Source of the DNA: DASUMF01 sp040510575
Lineage (GTDB): Bacteria > Actinomycetota > Acidimicrobiia > IMCC26256 > DASPTH01
Assembly (NCBI GenBank): GCA_040510575.1
Contig: JBEVIU010000133.1
Location: 1-15,217 of the forward strand
Direction of reading: 5' to 3'
DNA length: 15,217 nucleotides
In this document: piece after piece, positions 7,532 to 13,789 of the stretch
Numbering within the stretch: the stretch's first letter is position 1
Layout of the letters: each line of letters opens with the position of its first letter
Translations under genes and position numbers: made by a program
The notes under the pieces: generated by a model
Databases searched by the model: none
Seen by the model: only the letters and a program-made list of their open reading frames with translations
What the model was told of the DNA's origin: nothing

Positions 7532-8178
7532 CACATGTCTCCTTCCGCTTCCAACGCCACAGCGATCTTTCGCAGCCCGAGCCGCAGACGTGACTTGGCC
7601 GTTCCTTCCGGGATCCCGAGCACGTCGGCCACTTCGCGGTAGGTCTTCCCCCCGAAATAGGCCAACTCGATCGCGTCCCGTTGGTCGGAGGGAAGCACCG
7701 CGAGCGCGGCGCGAACTCGTTCGGCGGTGACGAGCGCGGCGGCCATCTCACCGACATCGGGAACGGCTGGGAGGCGTGCCGCGTCGCGCTCGTTGCGACG
7801 GCGCCGGGCTTCTTCGCGCCGGACGTAATCAACCGATCGACGGTGGGCGAGCGTGCCGAGCCACGTGCGGAGTGAACCGCGTGCCGGATCGAACGCGGCC
7901 GGCCGCTCCCAGAGCCACACGAACACGTCCTGGCTCACGTCTTCGGCCGCGCGGGCGTCGCCGATCACGCGGAATGCGAGCCCGTAGACCAGCGAGGAGA
8001 ACTGGTCGTACACCTCACCGAGCGCGGCGTCGTCGCCCGCGATCAGTCGTTCCCGAACGTCGAGCTCCCAAGCGCTCAGCGGTCGCGAGCCGCGTGGTGA
8101 CGGCGGTTCGACCGGGGAACGGAGCTGCGCGTCCATCGCAGCGTCATTCGATGCCGAGTGCTCTCCCGGATCACCCAT
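7528..8178 (-). CDS. ECF-type RNA polymerase sigma factor
   Basis: 216 residues with the two-domain layout of extracytoplasmic-function sigma factors. Region 2 spans about 54-125, with LGEVYDQFSSLVYGLAFRVI, the core-binding segment AEDVSQDVFVWLW, and the -10-contacting TWLGTLAHRRSVDYVRR. Region 4 spans about 155-206 (VLPSDQRDAIELAYFGGKTY, then the helix-turn-helix REVADVLGIPEGTAKSRLRL). There is no region 1 or 3. The pattern is closest to the SigK/SigL-like ECF sigmas that pair with RskA-type anti-sigmas; the subgroup is inference. The first ~35 residues are Pro/Ser-rich and probably disordered, and a second in-frame ATG at 8136 is a possible alternative start. It begins 31 nt after the secreted-protein gene and overlaps the anti-sigma-like gene by 4 nt, so all three are probably co-transcribed. 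Confidence 0.93.
   Translation of the reverse strand: MGDPGEHSASNDAAMDAQLRSPVEPPSPRGSRPLSAWELDVRERLIAGDDAALGEVYDQFSSLVYGLAFRVIGDARAAEDVSQDVFVWLWERPAAFDPARGSLRTWLGTLAHRRSVDYVRREEARRRRNERDAARLPAVPDVGEMAAALVTAERVRAALAVLPSDQRDAIELAYFGGKTYREVADVLGIPEGTAKSRLRLGLRKIAVALEAEGDMW
7539..7544 (-). promoter_or_regulatory. Ribosome binding site deciding the anti-sigma-like start
   Basis: AAGGAG on the minus strand, inside the end of the sigma gene, 7 nt before the GTG at 7531. That GTG shares bases with the sigma stop codon (GTGA), which indicates translational coupling. Confidence 0.65.
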
Positions 8179-8209
8179 CGCGGGCGACCACCGCCAGCAG
8201 CAGGTGGGT

Positions 8210-8719
8210 TCAGCCGGTGAAGGCCGGTGCGACGATGACCTCTTCGGCCGGCTTGACCTCTGCAGGCACGAAGGTGTTGGTCACCGTGATCACGCCTTCT
8301 GCGTCGACCACGTCGTTGAAGGACACGGTCGGAGTCGTCGGTCCGGCGCACGTGGCCAGCGTCGGGTGCGTGGTGGTCATCTCGCACGCGTACGCAACCG
8401 TCTTGGCGCCGCCGGTGCCCGTCTCGTTCGCGGTGCACGTGAGGCCCGACGGGATGACGAACTCGTTCTGCGACGTCGCGGTGCCGTGCTCGTCGAACGT
8501 GATCTCGATCGGCTCCAGGCCCATCGCACCGATGTCGCTCAGGCTGGTGCAGGTGAACTCCACCGTGAAGACCGTGCCGGCGGGCACCGGGCCCACCACT
8601 TCCTTCTCGATGGTGACCGGGTTGCCGGAGAACTTCCCGGCCCCGGCCGGGGCGCCCAGGATGCCGAGCGCGGCGGTCGCCACGGCGACGATCGAGACGA
8701 TTCTGAGACTGGTCTTCAT
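8210..8719 (-). CDS. Secreted four-cysteine beta-rich protein, DUF5979-like
   Basis: 169 residues. The N-terminus MKTSLRIVSIVAVATAALGI followed by LGAPAGA is a clear Sec signal peptide with probable cleavage after Ala27. The mature part is beta-strand-rich and resembles one DUF5979-type Ig-like repeat: an opening VTIEKEVVG...PAGTVFTVEFTC, a middle SGLTCTANETG, and a closing VITVTNTF. Four cysteines (57, 95, 112, 124) could form two disulfides outside the cell. There is no LPXTG motif, C-terminal membrane helix or lipobox, so it is likely released or held non-covalently. The family's role is not established; such domains usually occur in repeats in large surface proteins, so a single-domain version is unusual. 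The start is supported by GGGAGGG 9 nt upstream. It leads the sigma/anti-sigma operon and may be a target of, or a cue for, that sigma factor (inference). Confidence 0.85.
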   Translation of the reverse strand: MKTSLRIVSIVAVATAALGILGAPAGAGKFSGNPVTIEKEVVGPVPAGTVFTVEFTCTSLSDIGAMGLEPIEITFDEHGTATSQNEFVIPSGLTCTANETGTGGAKTVAYACEMTTTHPTLATCAGPTTPTVSFNDVVDAEGVITVTNTFVPAEVKPAEEVIVAPAFTG

Positions 8720-8728
8720 CGTGGGGGG

Positions 8729-8735
8729 CCCTCCC
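8729..8735 (-). promoter_or_regulatory. Ribosome binding site of the secreted-protein gene
   Basis: GGGAGGG on the minus strand, 9 nt before the ATG at 8719. A TACAGT box at 8761-8756 could be the -10 of a promoter with a leader of about 30 nt, but no matching -35 of the general type was found; an ECF-type promoter is possible. Confidence 0.6.
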
Positions 8736-8795
8736 GAGCGCGATCTGTTGGCGAGACTGTACGTGGTGTCACGCGGTCGACCTCGCTTCGAGCAC

Positions 8796-9410
8796 CTACA
8801 GCGACGAACCGTCGTCGGTTCGGACCGACGGACGAAAGCGTGAGAGCACGATCAGGGAGCCCAACACGGCATACACGAGCAGGCCGGGGCCGACCTCTGG
8901 TCCCCACCAGTTCGACAGGTCGACGCCCCACCAGATCGCGGCCGCCGCCACCCAGACCGGGCAGATCAGACGGACCGTGAGCCCCGCGCTCCGTGTGACG
9001 AGGGCGAGCACCCCGCCCACGACCGCGCCCAGCACGAAGAACGGTGGGAACACGGTCGCGAACGACCCACCCGCGCTCGCGACCCCACGGCCACCACGGA
9101 ACCGCGTCCACACCGGCCACACGTGGCCGGCGATCGCGGCCGTCGCAGCCGCGTACGCCGCGGCGTCGCCGATCAGGAGTCCGACTCCGCCTGCCAACGC
9201 GCCCTTGAGCGCGTCCAGCACGATCACCACCACGCCCCAACGCCGACCCAGGACGCGCATCGAGTTGAGCCCGCCGGGATTGCCGCTGCCGGTCTCGCGG
9301 ATGTTCACACGCCCACGGGTGGCCAGCCGAGTGATCAGGTCAGCCGACGGGAAGGTGCCGATCAGGTAGCCGATCGCCACTCCCGCCAGGGTCTCACCGG
9401 CTTCGGACAC
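8796..9410 (-). CDS. plsY: PlsY-type acyl-phosphate:glycerol-3-phosphate acyltransferase
   Basis: 204 residues with about five to six membrane segments. PlsY makes lysophosphatidate from acyl-phosphate and glycerol-3-phosphate, the first step of phospholipid synthesis. The family motifs are seen in order: the first-loop YLIGTFPSADLI (15-26), the phosphate-binding GSGNPGGLNSMR (41-52), LDALKG (65-70), and GHVWPVWTRF-RGGRGVA (95-111). Two departures: the usual GGKG is GGRG, and the C-terminal HR.NI motif is replaced by SRFRPSVRT, so activity or substrate preference may differ. The GTG start at 9410 follows the ilvC stop by 17 nt; TAGCCT (9422-9417) lies 6 nt before it, as at other leaderless starts here, and no Shine-Dalgarno is visible. 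It could be read through from ilvC or use its own promoter. Confidence 0.88.
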   Translation of the reverse strand: MSEAGETLAGVAIGYLIGTFPSADLITRLATRGRVNIRETGSGNPGGLNSMRVLGRRWGVVVIVLDALKGALAGGVGLLIGDAAAYAAATAAIAGHVWPVWTRFRGGRGVASAGGSFATVFPPFFVLGAVVGGVLALVTRSAGLTVRLICPVWVAAAAIWWGVDLSNWWGPEVGPGLLVYAVLGSLIVLSRFRPSVRTDDGSSL

Positions 9411-9427
9411 GCGGGGAGGCTACGGGA

Positions 9428-10456
<1,029 letters not shown>

Positions 10457-10469
10457 GGTCTGATCCTTC

Positions 10470-10499
10470 ACGTTCGTCCCGGGCACGTTGTTCCCGGGC
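10470..10499 (-). repeat. Two adjoining 15-bp direct repeats in the ilvN-ilvC gap
   Basis: On the plus strand ACGTTCGTCCCGGGC (10470-10484) is followed at once by ACGTTGTTCCCGGGC (10485-10499), 13 of 15 identical. Each contains the palindrome CCCGGG, so in RNA the two copies can also pair as a 6-bp stem with a 9-nt loop. They end just before the ilvC Shine-Dalgarno. The role is unknown: operator half-sites, an mRNA processing or stability hairpin, or chance duplication. Confidence 0.6.
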
Positions 10500-10520
10500 G
10501 TTCTGGGTGATCGAATGATG

Positions 10521-11048
10521 TCAGGCCCCGCCGGACTTGACCGAACGGAGCTTGGCGGGTCGACGGGCGAGCAGCGGGAGGGCGATCCGGCCCGTGCGCT
10601 GCAGCTCGATGATGCCGAAGGGCTGGAGCAGGTCGGTCATCGCGTCGAGCTTCTGCGGCGCGCCGGCCACCTGGATGGTGAGCGCGTCATAGCCGACGTC
10701 GTCGATGCGAGCTTGGAAGATCGACGCCAGCTCGGTGATCTGCGAGCGCAGCTCCGGCGTCGCCTTGACCGTCACGAGCATGAGCTCGCGCTCGACCGCC
10801 TCGTCGGAGTGGAGCTCGGCGATCTTGAGCACGGGGATCAGCTTGTTGAGCTGCTTCGTGATCTGCTCGAGCGGCGCGGAGTCGGCGTCGACCACGATCG
10901 TCATCCGACTGAACCGCTCGTCCTCGGTCGGGCTGACCGCGAGCGACACGATGTTGAAGCCTCGCCGCGCGAACAACCCGGCGACGCGACTGAGCACACC
11001 GAACTTGTTCTCGACCAGCACGCTGAGGATGTGGTGTTGTGCAGGCAT
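10521..11048 (-). CDS. ilvN: Acetolactate synthase small (regulatory) subunit
   Basis: 175 residues, typical for IlvN. The subunit activates the catalytic IlvB and carries the feedback site for valine. The N-terminal ACT domain (about 5-77) shows HILSVLVENKFGVLSRVAGL, then FARRGFNIVSLAVSPTED, and the TIVVDADSAPLEQITKQLNK segment; a second ACT-like domain follows, with ERELMLVTVKA at about 90 and PFGIIELQRTGRIAL near the end. The ATG at 11048 begins 2 nt after the ilvB TAG, so translation is probably coupled; a weak GGAG is 10 nt upstream. The frame is open far upstream inside ilvB, but that extension is a shadow of ilvB and lacks homology. Confidence 0.96.
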   Translation of the reverse strand: MPAQHHILSVLVENKFGVLSRVAGLFARRGFNIVSLAVSPTEDERFSRMTIVVDADSAPLEQITKQLNKLIPVLKIAELHSDEAVERELMLVTVKATPELRSQITELASIFQARIDDVGYDALTIQVAGAPQKLDAMTDLLQPFGIIELQRTGRIALPLLARRPAKLRSVKSGGA

Positions 11049-11050
11049 CG

Positions 11051-12775
11051 CTACCGGGCTCCGTGCGTGTCGTGGGCGGGATCGAGGATCACGTCGTCGT
11101 TCGACGTGCCGGACGCGACCATCGGGTACACCTTCTCCCGGTAGTCGGTGCGGAAGTCGATCACCACTGGGCGGTCGTCGATCTCGTTGGCCTTCTCGAT
11201 CGTCGTGACGACGTCGTCGGGGTTGTCGACCCGGAAGCCGACGCATCCCATCGCCTCGGCCCACTTCACGTAGTCGGGGAGGTCGGGCGAGAGGTACACC
11301 TCGCTGTAGCGCTCCTCGTAGAAGAGCTCCTGCCACTGACGGACCATCCCGAGGTACGCGTTGTTCAGGATCGCGATCTTCACCGGGATGCGCTCCGAGC
11401 TCGCGGTGACGAGCTCCTGCGCGGTCATCTGGAAGCACCCGTCGCCGTCGACGGCCCACACCATCCGCTCGGGCTTGCCGACCTTGGCCCCGATCGCCGC
11501 CGGCACCGCGAACCCCATCGTGCCGAGGCCCCCCGAGTTCACGAACGTGTACGGGTGGTTGAACTTCCAGCGCTGCGCCGTCCACATCTGGTGCTGGCCG
11601 ACACCCGACGCGACGATCGTGTCGTCGGGCGTGTGGTCGCGCAACATGTCGACCACGAACTGCGGCTTCAGCGGACCGTCCTCGTACTGCTCGTAGGTCA
11701 GCGGGTACGTGTGCTGCCACTCCTTGAGCTGGCGGTGCCAGTCGTCGAGCGACGGCCAGTCGCGCTTGTTCTGGTCGGCCTTGACCGCCTTCACCAGCTC
11801 CTCGATCACCAGGCGGCAGTCGCCCACGATCGGCACGTCGGGCCGGCGGACCTTGCCGAGCTCGGCAGGATCGATGTCGACGGGGATGATCTTGGCGCCC
11901 GGTGCGAACGCAGCGACCTTGCCGGTCACGCGGTCGTCGAAGCGGGAGCCGAGCGCGATCAGCAGGTCCGACTGCTGCATCGAGGTGATCGCGGTGTAGT
12001 TGCCGTGCATGCCTGGCAGTCCGAGGCACAGCTCGTGGTCGTCGGGGAACGCGCCCCGCGCCATCAGCGTGGTGACCACGGGGATGCCGGTGGCGTCGAC
12101 CAGCGCCCGCAGCGCTTCGGCGGCGCGGGCCTTCAGGATCCCGCCACCTGCGTAGATCACGGGGCGCTTCGCCTCCCCCATGAGCCGCGCCGCGTCCTTG
12201 ATCTGCTTGGCGTGCCCCTTCGTGTTCGGCTTGTAGCCCGGGAGATCGACGCCGTCGGGCCAATTCCACGTCATCATCTGGTTCGAGACGTCCTTCGGCA
12301 TGTCGATGAGCACCGGGCCGGGCCGTCCCGTCGTCGCCACGTGGAACGCCTCGCGGACCACACGCGGCACCTCCGACGCGTCCGTGATGAGCCAGTTGTG
12401 CTTCGTGACCGGCATCGTGATGCCCACGGTGTCGCACTCCTGGAACGCGTCGGTGCCGATCACCGCGTAGGGCACCTGCCCGGTGATCACGACGAGCGGG
12501 ATGCTGTCCATGTACGCGTCGGCGAGCGGCGTGACGATGTTGGTGGCCGCGGGACCGCTGGTGACCATGGCCACGCCCGGTCGACCGGTCGCGTGGGCGT
12601 AGCCCTCGGCCATGTGGCCCGCGCCCTGCTCGTGGCGCACGAGGATGTGGCGGATCGAGGAGTCGATCAGCGGGTCGTAGACCGGGAGGATGGCACCGCC
12701 GGGGAGGCCGAACATGACCTCCGTGCCTTCCATCTCGAGGCTCTTGATGAGGGCCTGGGCGCCGGTGAGTTGCAT
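11051..12775 (-). CDS. ilvB: Acetolactate synthase large (catalytic) subunit
   Basis: 574 residues. This ThDP- and FAD-dependent enzyme condenses pyruvate with pyruvate or 2-oxobutyrate, the first common step of branched-chain amino acid synthesis. Seen: the N-terminal LTGAQALIKSLEMEGTEVMF; catalytic Glu49 in LVRHEQGAGHMAEGYA; the SRFDDRVTG segment of the central FAD domain; and the ThDP motif GDG (444-446) ... NN (471-472), with VRQWQELFY following. The start at 12775 (MQLTGAQ) matches the usual N-terminus. The frame is open 57 codons further up, but that part runs through the attenuator terminator and has no family resemblance. AGGAAAG lies 11 nt upstream, a loose Shine-Dalgarno. It is the first enzyme gene of ilvBNC, preceded by a leader peptide and terminator. 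Confidence 0.97.
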   Translation of the reverse strand: MQLTGAQALIKSLEMEGTEVMFGLPGGAILPVYDPLIDSSIRHILVRHEQGAGHMAEGYAHATGRPGVAMVTSGPAATNIVTPLADAYMDSIPLVVITGQVPYAVIGTDAFQECDTVGITMPVTKHNWLITDASEVPRVVREAFHVATTGRPGPVLIDMPKDVSNQMMTWNWPDGVDLPGYKPNTKGHAKQIKDAARLMGEAKRPVIYAGGGILKARAAEALRALVDATGIPVVTTLMARGAFPDDHELCLGLPGMHGNYTAITSMQQSDLLIALGSRFDDRVTGKVAAFAPGAKIIPVDIDPAELGKVRRPDVPIVGDCRLVIEELVKAVKADQNKRDWPSLDDWHRQLKEWQHTYPLTYEQYEDGPLKPQFVVDMLRDHTPDDTIVASGVGQHQMWTAQRWKFNHPYTFVNSGGLGTMGFAVPAAIGAKVGKPERMVWAVDGDGCFQMTAQELVTASSERIPVKIAILNNAYLGMVRQWQELFYEERYSEVYLSPDLPDYVKWAEAMGCVGFRVDNPDDVVTTIEKANEIDDRPVVIDFRTDYREKVYPMVASGTSNDDVILDPAHDTHGAR

Positions 12776-12843
12776 CGTGGAGACCGCTTTCCTGGTGGTG
12801 GTGTCGTCGGGGCCGTGTCGTGGAGGGTGCTGTTTCCGGGCAC

Positions 12844-12869
12844 AAAAAACCCCCCGCCATGGCGAGGGG
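12844..12869 (-). terminator. Rho-independent terminator in the ilvB leader (attenuator)
   Basis: On the minus strand CCCCTCGC (12869-12862), loop CATG, GCGGGGGG (12857-12850), then six T (12849-12844). The stem has eight pairs including one G-U. It lies between the leader peptide stop (12898) and the ilvB ATG (12775), so it acts inside the ilv transcript. I could not find a convincing antiterminator that would sequester the left arm; a weak AGCGC/GCGCT pairing (12899-12895 with 12876-12872) lies upstream. Confidence 0.85.
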
Positions 12870-12897
12870 TGAGCGCAGGCGCGAGAGGGCGACGGCG

Positions 12898-12936
12898 CTA
12901 CGTGGGTACTACGAGGAGGTCGAAGGCGATTCGCAT
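12898..12936 (-). CDS. ilvBNC leader peptide MRIAFDLLVVPT
   Basis: Twelve codons and a TAG: ATG CGA ATC GCC TTC GAC, CTC CTC GTA GTA CCC ACG. Five of twelve residues are the pathway end products (one Ile, Leu-Leu, Val-Val), clustered before a rho-independent terminator 29 nt after the stop. This is the layout of ribosome-mediated attenuators of branched-chain operons; in Corynebacterium glutamicum an ilvBNC leader peptide is established. Scarcity of charged Leu or Val tRNA would stall the ribosome at codons 7-10. The start ATG has only a close GGGAAG, but a CACAAT -10 box ends 8 nt before it, so the transcript is probably leaderless, like others in this window. The upstream frame is open into the glycosylase gene, but translation from there is unlikely. 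Very short, hence normally missed. Confidence 0.8.
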   Translation of the reverse strand: MRIAFDLLVVPT

Positions 12937-12944
12937 GACTTCCC

Positions 12945-12973
12945 ATTGTGCCTGATCAGGCACCCGGGAGCAA
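12945..12973 (-). promoter_or_regulatory. Putative ilvBNC promoter
   Basis: On the minus strand TTGCTC (12973-12968), a 17-nt spacer and CACAAT (12950-12945). The -10 has 4 of 6 consensus bases and the -35 keeps the TTG. Transcription would begin at about 12938, at the leader-peptide ATG. The -35 starts 12 nt after the glycosylase stop. Confidence 0.5.
12948..12963. promoter_or_regulatory. 16-bp perfect palindrome in the ilv promoter, candidate operator
   Basis: GTGCCTGATCAGGCAC is fully self-complementary over 16 bp. It occupies the downstream part of the spacer and the first three bases of the -10 box, a position where bound protein would block RNA polymerase. No second copy was noticed in the window and the cognate regulator is unknown. 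Confidence 0.5.
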
Positions 12974-12985
12974 GTCATTCCGCGA

Positions 12986-13768
12986 TCAGCGCTGGTGGAC
13001 AGGGCAGGAGTAGGTCGTGCGGCCGCCCACCGTGCGGCGCAGCAACGGGGCTCCGTCCTTCGGGCAGTGCGCACCGCGCTCGCGCTGCGACGTGAAATCG
13101 CCGGTGTGCGAACCACCCCGCCGCCCGAGGATCCGCAACGTGGCGCGGATGGCACGGTGAAGTCGGCGTGTCTCGTCCGCGTCGAGACCTGCCGCGGTGC
13201 GGGCCGGATCGATGCCGGCGCGCCAGAGCGCCTCGTCGCACAGCAGGTTGCCGAGCCCGGCGATCCGCGACTGGTCCATCAGCATCGCCTTGACCGGCGC
13301 CCGGCTCTTCGCGGTCATCGCGCGCAGCTCGGGCAGTGTGAGCGCGAACGCGTCAGGTCCGAGTCGGTCCTCGTCGGGGTCGAGCTCTACCGCACCGAGG
13401 CGGCGCGGGTCGCGCAGGAACATGCTCCCGCCGTCGGCGAACGTGAGGCCGAAGCGGTGCCAGGCGCTCTCCGGCCGGTTGCTCGCGTAGAGCAACGGGT
13501 CGCCCGCGGCCTCGCCGTCGATCAGCACGCGCCCGCTCATCCCGAGGTGCAGGCCCAACACCGGACCGTCGGTGTCGATGAGCATCAGCTTGCCCCGACG
13601 GCGGGCGGCGACGAGCTGGTTCCCGGTGAGCGCGCTGCGGATCGCCGACGGCGTGAGCCCGCGCTTGAGGAACCACGCGTCGGGTGCGTGCACCTTCGCG
13701 ATCGGGCGGTGCAGTGCGCGCGCCTCGATGAGCGCCCGCGCCGACTCGACTTCGAGGATCTCAGGCAC
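12986..13768 (-). CDS. Fpg/Nei-family DNA glycosylase
   Basis: 260 residues. Family enzymes remove oxidised bases (such as 8-oxoguanine or oxidised pyrimidines) and cut the abasic site. Pro2, the nucleophile after Met removal, and Glu3 are present in MPEILEVE; Lys60 in RRRGKLMLI is the beta-hairpin lysine; the H2TH motif shows DQSRIAGLGNLLCDEALW with Asn174. The C-terminal zinc finger is unusual: the two Cys-x2-Cys pairs appear as Cys235-x2-Asp238 and Cys255-x2-His258, so the metal site, if kept, is not four-cysteine. The GTG at 13768 is fixed by the need for Pro at position 2. It starts 21 nt after ilvD on the same strand, with no Shine-Dalgarno seen, and ends just before the ilv promoter. 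Whether it is Fpg (MutM) or Nei-like cannot be settled from this. Confidence 0.9.
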   Translation of the reverse strand: MPEILEVESARALIEARALHRPIAKVHAPDAWFLKRGLTPSAIRSALTGNQLVAARRRGKLMLIDTDGPVLGLHLGMSGRVLIDGEAAGDPLLYASNRPESAWHRFGLTFADGGSMFLRDPRRLGAVELDPDEDRLGPDAFALTLPELRAMTAKSRAPVKAMLMDQSRIAGLGNLLCDEALWRAGIDPARTAAGLDADETRRLHRAIRATLRILGRRGGSHTGDFTSQRERGAHCPKDGAPLLRRTVGGRTTYSCPVHQR

Positions 13769-13789
13769 GCGAGTGCACGGGCGCGCTCT

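Noticed and set aside
5681..7642. 653-codon plus-strand frame
   Set aside because: Antisense to the LtrA and anti-sigma-like genes, with Arg/His/Asp/Glu-rich composition and no domain; a high-GC shadow.
8750..8795. Short hairpins (CTCG-AAG-CGAG and CGTG-ACAC-CACG) after plsY as a terminator
   Set aside because: Stems are only four base pairs and no T-tract follows.
10521..12860. 779-codon minus-strand frame containing ilvN plus a long upstream extension
   Set aside because: Only the last 175 codons (from the ATG at 11048) show IlvN homology; the rest lies out of frame over ilvB and is low-complexity Arg/Gly/His/Asp-rich sequence typical of GC-rich shadows.
12776..12946. 57-codon N-terminal extension of ilvB from an upstream ATG
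   Set aside because: It would translate through the leader region and the attenuator terminator, and the peptide resembles no acetolactate synthase N-terminus; MQLTGAQ at 12775 fits the family.
11039..12955. 638-codon plus-strand frame over ilvB
   Set aside because: Composition is His/Arg/Asp/Val-rich with no recognisable motif; the opposite strand is unmistakably ilvB.
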